This document shows positions 1-7,610 of a stretch of 64,000 nt of DNA, piece after piece (position 1 is the stretch's first letter; each line of letters opens with the position of its first letter). Source of the stretch: JABSOG01 sp965277695 (GTDB lineage: Bacteria; Pseudomonadota; Gammaproteobacteria; Enterobacterales; Alteromonadaceae); assembly GCA_965277695.1 (NCBI GenBank), contig CBDIDQ010000033.1, positions 186,001 to 250,000 on the forward strand, in the 5' to 3' direction. Below the pieces are notes generated by a model that was given only the letters and a program-made list of their open reading frames with translations, did no database searches and was not told the origin of the DNA. The translations under genes were made by a program, and so were the position numbers.

Positions 1-729
1 AGGATTAGACATCAACTTTTGCACGATCAAGTTGTCGTTTTCGCCAGCTTCGATATATTTGTGATCTTCACGTACAGAGTGGCAAATTTCTTTGTAATGC
101 TTCTTATTGGTTTTCTTGATGGCTTTAATCCATTTGAACTGTTTACAGCCGCCTTCGAGCACCAATTCAGAGAAAGCATCACGAGTACCAGATGTTGGTG
201 GCGGACCTAATACTTCAATTTTAGTCGCTGGCAATGAAGAATTGATTTCGTTCCAGGTTTGATAAGGGTTAGCGACCAATTTTTGGCTGCCATCTAACGC
301 CGGGACTTCTTTAGCCAGCGCTAGGAACAAATCTTTGGTTGATAAATCTAGTTGTCGACCGCTTTTAGCGTTAGCAATCACGATACCGTCATAACCGATT
401 AATACTTCAGTGATAGAATCAACTCCGTTTCTGTGACACATGTCGTATTCACTTTTTTTCATTCGGCGTGACGCGTTAGAAATGTCAGGCGTATTGATGC
501 CTTCACCAGCGCAGAACAACTTCATGCCGCCGCCAGTACCAGTTGATTCAATTTTAGGTGTTCTGAAATTGGTTAACTTGCCAAATCTTTCCGCCACTAC
601 TGTGGTAAAAGGGTAAACGGTAGAAGAGCCAACAACGCTGATAGTATCGCGCTTAGCAGCTACTGCTTGAGTAGAAGCAACGGCGATTGCGCCAGTCAAA
701 ATAAGCTTCGCAAGTGTATTAAGTTTCAT
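1..729 (-). CDS. pstS: Phosphate ABC transporter substrate-binding protein PstS (C-terminal part outside window)
   Basis: Reading down the minus strand from ATG at 729 gives 243 uninterrupted codons to the window edge, so the C-terminus is missing. The product starts with a Sec signal (MKLNTLAKLILTGAIAVAST, then QAVAA) and continues with VVGSSTVYPFTTVVAERF, the phosphate-binding N-terminal motif of PstS, followed by ESTGTGGGMKLFCAGEG and, later, PPPTSGTRDAF, both phosphate-coordinating loops of the family. PstS is the periplasmic binding protein that delivers phosphate to PstCAB. The Pho box upstream at 785-828 supports PhoB control. pstCAB would be expected beyond the left edge. Identification is firm from motifs and operator together. 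Confidence 0.95.
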   Translation of the reverse strand, partial: MKLNTLAKLILTGAIAVASTQAVAAKRDTISVVGSSTVYPFTTVVAERFGKLTNFRTPKIESTGTGGGMKLFCAGEGINTPDISNASRRMKKSEYDMCHRNGVDSITEVLIGYDGIVIANAKSGRQLDLSTKDLFLALAKEVPALDGSQKLVANPYQTWNEINSSLPATKIEVLGPPPTSGTRDAFSELVLEGGCKQFKWIKAIKKTNKKHYKEICHSVREDHKYIEAGENDNLIVQKLMSNP

Positions 730-784
730 ATGTGTGCCTGTTTAATTTAAGTGAATAACTAATATGCAGCGCATACTAATTACC

Positions 785-828
785 AAACATGACAAGTATA
801 TGAATGCAATATGACGCTTATGTGACAC
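785..828 (-). promoter_or_regulatory. Pho box, four 11-bp repeats, upstream of pstS
   Basis: On the minus strand this stretch is exactly four consecutive 11-mers: GTGTCACATAA, GCGTCATATTG, CATTCATATAC, TTGTCATGTTT. Each has a TCA core in the same register, which is the 11-bp direct-repeat layout of PhoB binding sites. It lies about 55 bp upstream of the pstS start codon. Binding by PhoB is inferred from the pattern and from the gene it precedes. Confidence 0.85.
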
Positions 829-1036
829 GGGGAAAATAAACGGGTGAAATAAAGAGTGAAATAAAGAGAGTTGTTTAAAGGCTTTTAATATCTTTACCTG
901 CATTGCCTACCTTGTTGCTTTACTTTGTTACTTGGCATTGAACTTATGCTATTTTCACTAACCTGAATGCAGATATTATTGAGGTAAAAACATGGATAAG
1001 ACTGAGCTATCTCAGTGAGAGATTGAATACTTTAAA

Positions 1037-1237
1037 ATGAGAATTTATGGTTTGTCACCTGGTGAAACCACTTGGCTTATAAATGATGAGAACACTAAAT
1101 TCTTAAGAGTCCCCGGCGGTTGGGTAATGCGGACTTATATCTATAAAAACCCGGAAGATGAAAATGCATCCGAAGTATCCTCAGTGTTCATCCCGTATGA
1201 TCGAGAGTTTGTTCATCCTAATCGGTCGTCTTTTTAA
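1037..1237 (+). CDS. Small hypothetical protein, 66 aa
   Basis: Not recognised. The product is acidic and soluble with no signal or membrane segment; it contains GLSPGETTWLIND and an aromatic middle part, and ends HPNRSSF. The ATG at 1037 has only a weak upstream GAGAG. A better start (ATG at 992, preceded by GAGGT) is in the same frame but is cut by TGA at 1016-1018 after eight codons. The open frame may therefore be the 3' part of a slightly longer gene damaged by one nonsense mutation, or translation may begin at 1037. A weak terminator follows directly. Confidence 0.5.
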   Translation: MRIYGLSPGETTWLINDENTKFLRVPGGWVMRTYIYKNPEDENASEVSSVFIPYDREFVHPNRSSF

Positions 1238-1258
1238 ATACTCGCCTATTGTTACCAT

Positions 1259-1285
1259 AAAGCCTGACTATTGTTGGGCTTTTTT
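1259..1285 (+). terminator. Weak rho-independent terminator
   Basis: AAAGCC and GGCTTT can pair over a 12-nt loop and run into a T6 tract. It sits 22 bp after the small gene ending at 1237. The short stem makes this tentative. Confidence 0.4.
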
Positions 1286-1312
1286 GTTTGTGTTCTGCGC
1301 AGCTCACCTCAC

Positions 1313-1741
1313 CTAAACTTCAGCTCTGACCCAGCCTTCCACGACCAATCCTATTTCTTTGAAGATTTGTTGCAGTGTCACAATGGAACAGTTTTTGTAT
1401 TGCTCAGCTTCATAACGGATAATTTGCCGTTTACTAATACCTGTCATCTCTGCAAATTCGACCAAAGATTTATTTTTGGCAATTCTATAAAGGATTGGTG
1501 CGATAAGCATATCGTCCATAGAATGTATTGGAATCTGAGAAATGTCTCTCTTTCTGTTTATTTCATATTCGACAATTTCCTGTTCAATTTTATCGAGCTT
1601 ACGTTGTATTTTGCTGCGGTTGGCTGCAACAAGTTTTGCAGATAAGTTTGGGTTTGCCTCGGTTTCTAAGGCTTTTTTCAAGCTTTCAGCCGCTCTTTTT
1701 GCTGCATTATATTGTATTTTGCTTGTTAACATAATTTTCAC
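1313..1741 (-). CDS. XRE-type helix-turn-helix protein, likely antitoxin/regulator
   Basis: 142 aa. The first ~75 residues are a charged, helical, probably coiled-coil stretch rich in Lys/Glu. The C-terminal half (about residues 80-135) carries an HTH of the XRE/Cro type: NKSLVEFAEMTGISKRQIIR is the helix-turn-helix and is followed by a typical hydrophobic tail. It lies 42 bp downstream of the minus-strand gene at 1784-2194 and is probably in the same transcript. A coiled-coil plus XRE protein downstream of a putative toxin fits an autoregulating antitoxin, but this is context-based; it could also be a simple repressor. Confidence 0.6.
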   Translation of the reverse strand: MKIMLTSKIQYNAAKRAAESLKKALETEANPNLSAKLVAANRSKIQRKLDKIEQEIVEYEINRKRDISQIPIHSMDDMLIAPILYRIAKNKSLVEFAEMTGISKRQIIRYEAEQYKNCSIVTLQQIFKEIGLVVEGWVRAEV

Positions 1742-1783
1742 GCTGTATTACCACATTTGCGTTTCCTGTTTTTAATCAATGGC

Positions 1784-2194
1784 TTAAAGGAATAGCTTAA
1801 TCAATCCCGGATTTTCTCCATTTCTGCCAGTTCTAAAGAAATCAATATGTGGCTGACCATCAAATTCTGTTGTTGTGGTATCTGCGTAGAAGTCTAATCC
1901 GTAGTCCTCTAAGATAACCAAAAAATCATCAGGTAATTTGGTTTCATCAAAAGATGTGCCAGTCGGATGTACTCCATCCATATCACCGGGTTTGGGCTTT
2001 TTCGATGCAAAGGAACCACCAATAAAAACATATGGTACTCCTGCGCTTTTCAGCATTGCAAATCCGGGTGCGGCATTGGTGATTAGGTTTTTACGGTGGC
2101 GGTTAAATCCCCATTCTTTTGTAAATTCGTTTAAGTTTTTGCATATATGATCCCCTGTAAGGGTTCCATATTTATTAAATACTGGTTTGACCAT
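1784..2194 (-). CDS. DUF6932-like, nucleotidyltransferase-fold protein; possible toxin
   Basis: 136 aa. The central FIGGSFASKKPKPGDMDG resembles the GGS...DxD motif of minimal nucleotidyltransferases (MNT fold), as in the DUF6932 family; a downstream HIDFFRTGRNGEN may hold a further acidic active-site residue. Proteins of this shape typically modify RNA, tRNA or protein partners with a nucleotide, but the substrate here is unknown. Start chosen at ATG 2194 with AAAGG about 10 nt upstream. It is first in a two-gene minus-strand unit with the XRE protein at 1313-1741, an arrangement typical of toxin-antitoxin pairs. Family assignment is from the motif only. Confidence 0.6.
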   Translation of the reverse strand: MVKPVFNKYGTLTGDHICKNLNEFTKEWGFNRHRKNLITNAAPGFAMLKSAGVPYVFIGGSFASKKPKPGDMDGVHPTGTSFDETKLPDDFLVILEDYGLDFYADTTTTEFDGQPHIDFFRTGRNGENPGLIKLFL

Positions 2195-2590
2195 AGTTCA
2201 TACCTTTTGTGGTGTGATTCTTTAATTTCTTTTTTAGATTGATTCATCGGCTTGTCTCTGAGTTTGGTTGTGTTTGGTTGTGTTTGGTCGATTATTAGAA
2301 TTTGTTTTTTCATTATTCTAAGTGACACATTTGTCATTGTCAATTTTAAAGATGACTGATTAGTCACTATTGGCATATAGCGTCAATAGGGTAACAATTC
2401 GCAGGTGGTGAGTTTATATATACCTTAGATACATCAATGAAAGTCGCCGATCCCACTGACTCAAGAATACCTCCGTGTTGTGTCTTCGACACTCCAATTA
2501 GCAGCTGTTTTATTTTTAGCAATCGCATTCGGATGTATAGGTGCGGCGTTGTTTTGAGCGTAACTGCAAAATATTCGAATAAAGTACCAA
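2195..2590. other. Intergenic, AT-rich; no convincing gene
   Basis: This 396-bp gap separates the XRE/MNT pair from the decayed yoeB. It holds a short duplicated stretch (TTGGTTGTGT twice, about 2262-2286), which may belong to the promoter of the gene at 2194, and a small perfect hairpin (GTGTC-TTC-GACAC, 2480-2492). The short open frames on either strand have no start signals or recognisable motifs. Probable promoter plus non-functional sequence. Confidence 0.5.
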
Positions 2591-2859
2591 TTAATAATGT
2601 CCCTTTAAAGGAGCGATAACGAGTTCCTGTTCGTGATTAGAGAGTTCCCTGATTTTATAAACAATTCGGTGCTCTTGATCGATCTTCTGGACCACCACCC
2701 AGACCAATTATGTTTTAATGCTTCGGGTTGGCCAATACCCATCAAAAGGGTTGCGCTCTATATCTTCGATTAAGCGTTTTATTCTCTTGTAAACCTTTTT
2801 ATCATTGGCTATCCAATAATTGACATCATCCCAGGCTTATCAGTAAAGCCTTTATACAT
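2591..2859 (-). pseudogene. Decayed YoeB/Txe-family toxin gene (about three frameshifts)
   Basis: No single frame is open, but pieces of one protein follow in order on the minus strand: MYKGFTDK; AWDDVNYWIANDKKVYKRIK followed by RLIEDIERNPFDG; IGQPEALKHNWSGWWSR; and KIDQEHRIVYKIRELSNHEQ to a C-terminal LKGHY. These match the YoeB fold, an mRNA interferase, including the NPF-G-G-PE-LK, SGWWSR and DxEHRxVY blocks. Frame changes fall near plus positions 2833, 2740 and 2686. The reading frame starts at 2859, overlapping the antitoxin stop, as in intact yefM-yoeB pairs. The toxin should be non-functional unless the indels are sequence errors. Confidence 0.85.
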
Positions 2860-3106
2860 CAGGCAATTCTCTTCTGGTTATTTGGCCTGATTCGGCTTGA
2901 TTGATTGCTTCAATGACTTCGGGATTGGTTACCATACTTTTCTGAGTTAAATCTAGATTTAGTGAATGCTGCAAAACACAGGTTTTGATGTATACCCGCA
3001 ATACCGAGGAAATTGAATCAAAACCATGCTCTTGAGCCAGCTCTTCAAATTTGAGTTTGGTATCCGCATCAATATAAGTTTTGGCTTGTACTTTACTTGA
3101 TATCAT
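2852..3106 (-). CDS. RelB/DinJ-like (RHH) antitoxin, partner of the decayed toxin
   Basis: 84 aa. The N-terminal part (SSKVQAKTYIDADTKLKFEE, then LAQEHGFDSISSVLRVYI) has the beta strand and two helices of a ribbon-helix-helix DNA-binding domain. The C-terminal EVIEAINQAESGQITRRELP is like the toxin-binding tail of antitoxins paired with YoeB/RelE toxins. A strong GAGGAG precedes the ATG at 3106, and the stop overlaps the toxin start by 8 bp. The antitoxin is intact while the toxin is broken, so it is either an orphan or acts on toxins elsewhere. A triple 11-bp repeat sits just upstream. Confidence 0.75.
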   Translation of the reverse strand: MISSKVQAKTYIDADTKLKFEELAQEHGFDSISSVLRVYIKTCVLQHSLNLDLTQKSMVTNPEVIEAINQAESGQITRRELPDV

Positions 3107-3124
3107 TATTGTGGACTCCTCTTT

Positions 3125-3164
3125 AGTGCTATATGAGTGCTATATGAGTGCTATATGAGTACTT
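3125..3164. repeat. Three tandem 11-bp repeats in the antitoxin promoter
   Basis: AGTGCTATATG occurs three times without interruption (3125-3157) and is followed by a partial AGTACTTG. On the minus strand it lies 19-58 bp upstream of the antitoxin start and supplies repeated CATATA boxes, so it may be the -10 region and/or operator for autoregulation by the RHH protein. This is the only repeat in the window whose unit is not a multiple of three, and it is non-coding. Confidence 0.6.
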
Positions 3165-3392
3165 GATAAGGACTAAAATTGTACCATAGCCGTCCAAAAA
3201 AAATCATGAAAATTTTGCAGGGTGTAGATGGTAGAGCAATGCAGGGGCAAATTGTCGAGAGTCAAACCGATGATTGCCGATCACTACCGCACAATGAGCA
3301 ATAATATTTAGGCGTTTTCATTATGTTGATGGGTTTCGCTAAGGTTTACTCATCGCTTATCTACGAGGACAGTCATTACATTTAATCGAATC

Positions 3393-3728
3393 CTACAAAT
3401 CAAACAAATCCAACCCCATATCCTGAACACTTTCCTTAACGGTTTCTTGCGGTTTATCCTCAACTGCCGCTGCGGTTTTATCTGCGATGGATTCAGCCAC
3501 CATAGTTACCGCAATATTCCCTTGTTGCTCTTTTCTGGCTTTGGCTTTGCGGCGTTGACCGCGTTGTTTGCATAGGGCGAGGATTTTGCCTTTTTCTTCG
3601 GCGGAGTAATTGGCCCAGTTGAAGCGCTCGTCTCTGCTGCGAAAACATCCTAAGCAATATCCGCGTTTGTTTGATTCGCAAACGTTGATGCAGGGGTTTT
3701 CAATGGATAGCAGTTCTAGCTGTTGCAT
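3393..3728 (-). CDS. DUF1289 protein, Cys-rich N-terminus
   Basis: 111 aa. Residues 10-55 fit DUF1289: ENPCINVCESNKRGYCLGCF followed by RSRDERFNWANYS and EEKGKIL. The four conserved cysteines (PCxxVC, GxCxGC) suggest a metal or Fe-S site, but no biochemical role is established for the family. The C-terminal half is a low-complexity Lys/Arg/Gln stretch followed by an acidic tail (MGLDLFDL). The gene lies 42 bp downstream of nhaR on the same strand and could be read through from it. Confidence 0.8.
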   Translation of the reverse strand: MQQLELLSIENPCINVCESNKRGYCLGCFRSRDERFNWANYSAEEKGKILALCKQRGQRRKAKARKEQQGNIAVTMVAESIADKTAAAVEDKPQETVKESVQDMGLDLFDL

Positions 3729-3769
3729 AGTGGTTGCGAAGTTATCAAGTGGTCATACTGCTCATCAGT

Positions 3770-4687
3770 TTAGCCAGATTGGTTGGCTTTCTCAATACTG
3801 CGCTGCTGCACGGCGTTAACTATCTCTAGAATTGCCGGGTGTTTCAGCCGACGTTCGGGGGAGATCGCGTAATAATGCTCTTTAATTTGCTCTGTTCGGC
3901 CGATTATTTCTACCTGATATAACGATACTATGGTCTCTTCTAAAATGGTCGGTGCAGTGAATACGCCGTGGTTTTCTTGGCCGAAACACTTCATCAAAGC
4001 ACTATCATCAAATTCGGCGATAATATTCGGTTTGATTTTTTGTTTTTCGAGCCAAGAATCGAGCCGTTGTCTGGCGACCGACTCTTTGCCTTGCATTAAA
4101 AACGGTTGACCAGATAACGATTGTGGAAAACCCGCCCGGCATTTTGCGGCCAAAAGGCTGGCGGCAAAAAAGGTGAAGCCACTTTCGACCAGCTGATGAT
4201 TATAAGCTTTAACATGACTGCCCGGTTGTAATGGTCGGTCGGTTAAAATCAAATCAAGTTTGTCGATGGCCAAATCGGCCAGCAAACTGTCTTGATCGCC
4301 TTCATGGCAGATCAGCCGGACAGGCTCGGTGAGATTAAAGGCTGGGTTTAAGAGTTGATAAGCTAACGCTTTTGGTACGACATCAGTAATACCCACGGTA
4401 AAAGTGGGCCATTGCACCGGAGCCTGATCGGTTAATACGTTGCGTAACTCGTCACCGAGTTGAAAAATGGCTTCGGCTCGTTGATAAATCAGCTGGCCCA
4501 TTTGCGATAGTTGCAGCCGCTTGCCTTTGCGGTCAAACAGACGTACGCCCATTTGGCTTTCAAAATGGCTCAGTTGACCGCTGATGGTTTGTGGCGTTAA
4601 GTGTAACTGGGCACTGGCCGCCGTAATACTGCCGTGTTTAGCCACAGCGTAAAAATAGTACAAGTGATTGTAGTTTAATGGGGTCAT
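3770..4687 (-). CDS. nhaR: LysR-family transcriptional activator NhaR
   Basis: 305 aa, the usual LysR length. The N-terminal winged HTH (residues 4-62) reads LNYNHLYYFYAVAKHGSITA followed by ASAQLHLTPQTISGQLSHFE; the rest is the effector-binding domain. It is divergent from nhaA with 116 bp between them, the standard arrangement. In E. coli NhaR activates nhaA in response to sodium; the same is inferred here. The sequence style (YNHLYYFYAVAKHGS, LTPQTISGQ) is closer to NhaR than to generic LysR regulators. Confidence 0.9.
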   Translation of the reverse strand: MTPLNYNHLYYFYAVAKHGSITAASAQLHLTPQTISGQLSHFESQMGVRLFDRKGKRLQLSQMGQLIYQRAEAIFQLGDELRNVLTDQAPVQWPTFTVGITDVVPKALAYQLLNPAFNLTEPVRLICHEGDQDSLLADLAIDKLDLILTDRPLQPGSHVKAYNHQLVESGFTFFAASLLAAKCRAGFPQSLSGQPFLMQGKESVARQRLDSWLEKQKIKPNIIAEFDDSALMKCFGQENHGVFTAPTILEETIVSLYQVEIIGRTEQIKEHYYAISPERRLKHPAILEIVNAVQQRSIEKANQSG

Positions 4688-4803
4688 TAGTAGTTGTTAA
4701 CTATTCGAAAAAACCGATGATACTAAAGAGGTTATTCGAATTTACTTGTGATGGCAAATCGGTTATAAAAGTGTTCCTCTTCAACCTAGGATAAATAAGC
4801 ATA
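4688..4803. promoter_or_regulatory. nhaR-nhaA divergent control region
   Basis: The 116-bp intergenic region contains TATTCGAA twice, at 4702-4709 and 4733-4740, with 31-bp spacing (about three helical turns). This is consistent with two half-sites for a LysR-type regulator, presumably NhaR, but the motif is not one I can match to a published site. AGGAT at 4790-4794 is the probable ribosome-binding site of nhaA. Confidence 0.45.
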
Positions 4804-6030
4804 ATGACTTCAGGCTCACCTTCAAATGAATCTTTGTACGAGTTACATCTGAAAGAATTTTTTAAACATGACTCAGCTGGTGGTATTTTACTGGTTTTGG
4901 TCTCAATCGCCGCGCTGGTTTTGGCCAACAGCCCGCTGGCTTTTTTATACGATGGTTTCTTGGCGACCCCACTGCAAGTCAGAGTTGGTTCGTTGGATAT
5001 CGCCAAGCCGTTGATTTTATGGATTAATGATGGCTTGATGGCGGTTTTCTTCTTTCTCATCGGGTTAGAAGTCAAACGTGAAATGATGGTCGGACACTTG
5101 TCTTCCCCTTCTCAAATCGTCCTACCCGGCATTGCCGCCGTTGCCGGGATAGCCGTGCCTGCTGGTATTTATGCTTACTTTAATATCAACGATAGCGTTG
5201 CAATTAGCGGTTGGGCCATCCCATCTGCTACCGATATCGCCTTTGCACTGGGTGTGCTCAGCCTATTTGGCAGCCGTATCCCGATCTCTTTGAAGCTATT
5301 TCTACTGTCCGTCGCCATCTTTGACGATTTGGGGGCGATTGTGATCATTGCGCTGTTTTATTCCAGTGACCTATCTACCCTGTCATTGGTCGTCGCCGCT
5401 ATTGGTTTAGGATTATTGTTTATATTCAATCGCTTATCAGTCAGAAGCCAAGCTGCTTATGTGATTGTCAGTGTCATCGTCTGGATAGCGGTGTTAAAAT
5501 CTGGTGTACACGCCACCTTGGCCGGATTTGCGGCGGCGTTGTTTATTCCATTGAAAGTGAAAAATGAAGATGGCCACGAAATGCTCCCTCACCTTGAGCA
5601 CGCGTTACATCCCTGGGTGTCTTTTGCCATCTTGCCGTTATTTGCTTTCGCCAATGCTGGCGTCTCGCTTACTGGTGTGTCGATGGACTCGCTGCTTAAC
5701 CCTATTCCGTTAGGTATTGCGGCTGGATTATTCGTCGGCAAGCAGATTGGTATATTCGGTGCTTGTTGGCTGGCGATTAAACTGGGGCTGGCGAAACTGC
5801 CTCACGGGGCGAGTTGGCTACAGTTTTATGGGGTGTCGATATTGTGCGGGATTGGTTTCACCATGAGTTTGTTTATTGGCTCGCTGGCTTTCGAGACGGC
5901 CGATGCCGCTTACATGATTGATGTCAAACTTGGTGTGTTATTTGGTTCTTTGTGTTCAGCATTGCTGGCGTCGATTTTATTGGCCAAAGCTAAACCGGTT
6001 GAGTCTGCTGAGCCAGTTAAGGAGGCGTAG
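4804..6030 (+). CDS. nhaA: Na+/H+ antiporter NhaA
   Basis: 408 aa, close to the family norm. About twelve hydrophobic segments; SVAIFDDLGAIVIIALFYSS contains the paired aspartates that carry Na+/H+ exchange, and the unwound-helix sequences WAIPSATDIAFALGVLSLFG and SILCGIGFTMSLFIGSLAF are typical. It exports sodium in exchange for protons across the inner membrane, giving salt and alkaline tolerance. Start ATG 4804 has AGGAT about 10 nt upstream. Divergent nhaR supports sodium-responsive control. The short charged C-terminal tail is normal. Confidence 0.97.
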   Translation: MTSGSPSNESLYELHLKEFFKHDSAGGILLVLVSIAALVLANSPLAFLYDGFLATPLQVRVGSLDIAKPLILWINDGLMAVFFFLIGLEVKREMMVGHLSSPSQIVLPGIAAVAGIAVPAGIYAYFNINDSVAISGWAIPSATDIAFALGVLSLFGSRIPISLKLFLLSVAIFDDLGAIVIIALFYSSDLSTLSLVVAAIGLGLLFIFNRLSVRSQAAYVIVSVIVWIAVLKSGVHATLAGFAAALFIPLKVKNEDGHEMLPHLEHALHPWVSFAILPLFAFANAGVSLTGVSMDSLLNPIPLGIAAGLFVGKQIGIFGACWLAIKLGLAKLPHGASWLQFYGVSILCGIGFTMSLFIGSLAFETADAAYMIDVKLGVLFGSLCSALLASILLAKAKPVESAEPVKEA

Positions 6031-6064
6031 GCGAGCTGTAGAGCAGAGTTTACAGTGGCTTTTT

Positions 6065-6100
6065 GGCGGGCAGGCAAAACCCGCCAAAGACTGTTATAAT
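6065..6100 (+). promoter_or_regulatory. Hairpin and promoter between nhaA and ubiC
   Basis: GGCGGG (6065-6070) pairs perfectly with CCCGCC (6080-6085) over a 9-nt loop. No T-tract follows, so it is at most a weak nhaA terminator. A consensus TATAAT follows at 6095-6100, about 35 bp before the ubiC start, and is the likely -10 box; the -35 is poor. Confidence 0.5.
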
Positions 6101-6134
6101 CCCGGCAATTCTATCAAATGGGTTTTGACCTTTG

Positions 6135-6692
6135 ATGCTACAACATTCTTTGCCTCTGTCGTTAGAGGCTGATTGGCGGAATGAGCCGTCACACCTTATA
6201 GCGGACTTGTTGTCCCAATGGTTATTCGAGCAAGGTTCATTAACGCAAAAGCTGCAACAACAATGCACTGATTTCAGAGTGAAACTGTTAAACAAGCATG
6301 AGCGCAATCTTAATAGTGACGAGTTATTATTATTTGGTTATGACATGCAGAATATTAAAGTACAAGTCCGTGAAGTATTACTGTATTGCGATGATGTTCC
6401 GTGGGTTTATGCCCAGACCTTGATGCCGCTCGATCATATTCCGCCAGCCATAGATAAATTACTTTCATTGGGCGAAAAACCGCTCGGTGAGGTGATTTTC
6501 AATGAACCCGGCGTGGTCCGCTCAGCCATTGAAGTCGCTGAATTCGCTGCTGACAGTCACGTTGTCGAACTGATTAGTGAAGTCGATAAAGTCGCGCAAC
6601 ATTCTTTATGGGGCAGACGCTCAACCTTTACCCTCGATGGCTATTCATTGTTGGTTTGTGAGGTTTATCTGCCTTCGGCGAAGGTGTATTGA
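6135..6692 (+). CDS. ubiC: Chorismate lyase UbiC
   Basis: 185 aa. The enzyme removes pyruvate from chorismate to give 4-hydroxybenzoate, the first committed step of ubiquinone synthesis. Supporting segments are VREVLLYCDDVPWVYAQTLM, LGEKPLGEVIF and SLWGRRSTF, all conserved in UbiC, with the Arg of VRE and the C-terminal Glu of VCEVYLP as active-site candidates. I chose ATG 6135 rather than TTG 6132. There is no good Shine-Dalgarno. The stop overlaps the ubiA start (TGATG), so the two are translationally coupled. Confidence 0.93.
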   Translation: MLQHSLPLSLEADWRNEPSHLIADLLSQWLFEQGSLTQKLQQQCTDFRVKLLNKHERNLNSDELLLFGYDMQNIKVQVREVLLYCDDVPWVYAQTLMPLDHIPPAIDKLLSLGEKPLGEVIFNEPGVVRSAIEVAEFAADSHVVELISEVDKVAQHSLWGRRSTFTLDGYSLLVCEVYLPSAKVY

Positions 6693-7579
6693 TGAGCATT
6701 TTCCAGCCGAGCACTTTACTCCTAAACAGGCCGAATATCCCCAATTATAAATTGCTGATGCGGATGGACAAACCCATCGGTAGTTACCTGCTGTTATGGC
6801 CGACACTTTGGGCTTTGTGGTTGGCCAGCAGCGGCTTTCCAGCTATCACTGAGCTAGTTATTTTTGCCATGGGCGTGTTTGTGATGCGCTCAGCAGGTTG
6901 CGTGATCAACGATTATGCTGACCGAGATTTTGATGGTCATGTTGAGCGTACCAAGGCCCGTCCGATTGCCTCTGGTGCGGTTAAACCGAAAGAAGCATTA
7001 CAACTATTTGCGGTGTTGATCGCAGTGGGTTTTTTGCTGGTGTTGATGCTCAACTGGCAAACCATCGGTCTGTCGTTTATCGCGCTGTTATTGGCTGCTA
7101 GCTACCCTTTTATGAAGCGTTATACCTATTTTCCTCAAGTGGTGTTAGGTGCGGCATTTAGCTGGTCGATGCCGATGGCGTTTATGGCCGTGACTGAACA
7201 ATTGCCTGCGGTTATGTGGCTGTTGTATGTGGCAAACCTGTGCTGGACAGTCGCTTATGACACTATGTATGGCATGGTTGACCGGGATGATGACATTAAA
7301 ATCGGACTCAAATCGACGGCGATTTTGTTTGGTCGTTATGACAAGCTGATGGTGCTGTTATTACAAATTAGCACCTTGATATTACTATTTGCTGTCGGCA
7401 ATATCTTGCAGTTATCGCTGATTTTTAACCTCAGTTTATTGGTCGCTGCGGCACTATTTGCTTATCAGCAATGGTTGATTCGAGAGCGAGATAGCGGGGC
7501 TTGTTTTGCCGCTTTTCTTAATAACCATTATGTCGGTATGCTAGTGTTTGGCGGAATTGCCGGGCACTATATGTTATAA
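6692..7579 (+). CDS. ubiA: 4-hydroxybenzoate octaprenyltransferase UbiA
   Basis: 295 aa membrane prenyltransferase that attaches the polyprenyl tail to 4-hydroxybenzoate. The two Asp-rich metal/diphosphate motifs are present: NDYADRDFDGHVERTKARP and YDTMYGMVDRDDDIKIGLKS. About eight hydrophobic helices. It directly follows ubiC with a 1-bp stop/start overlap, and its substrate is the UbiC product. ATG 6692 is preferred over the in-frame TTG 6689. Confidence 0.96.
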   Translation: MSIFQPSTLLLNRPNIPNYKLLMRMDKPIGSYLLLWPTLWALWLASSGFPAITELVIFAMGVFVMRSAGCVINDYADRDFDGHVERTKARPIASGAVKPKEALQLFAVLIAVGFLLVLMLNWQTIGLSFIALLLAASYPFMKRYTYFPQVVLGAAFSWSMPMAFMAVTEQLPAVMWLLYVANLCWTVAYDTMYGMVDRDDDIKIGLKSTAILFGRYDKLMVLLLQISTLILLFAVGNILQLSLIFNLSLLVAAALFAYQQWLIRERDSGACFAAFLNNHYVGMLVFGGIAGHYML

Positions 7580-7610
7580 AGCCACATCGGCTAAAACTTT
7601 AAGAGAGCAT

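Noticed and set aside
2131..2376. 81-aa minus-strand frame upstream of the MNT-like gene
   Set aside because: Overlaps the start of the better-supported gene in another frame and has no recognisable features.
3301..3325. TTAGGCGTT string resembling an integron attC end
   Set aside because: No paired inverse-core or hairpin partner nearby and no integrase; chance match in a toxin-antitoxin patch.
6065..6085. GC-rich hairpin after nhaA as a terminator
   Set aside because: Stem is perfect but no T-run follows on either strand; kept only as a possible structural element.
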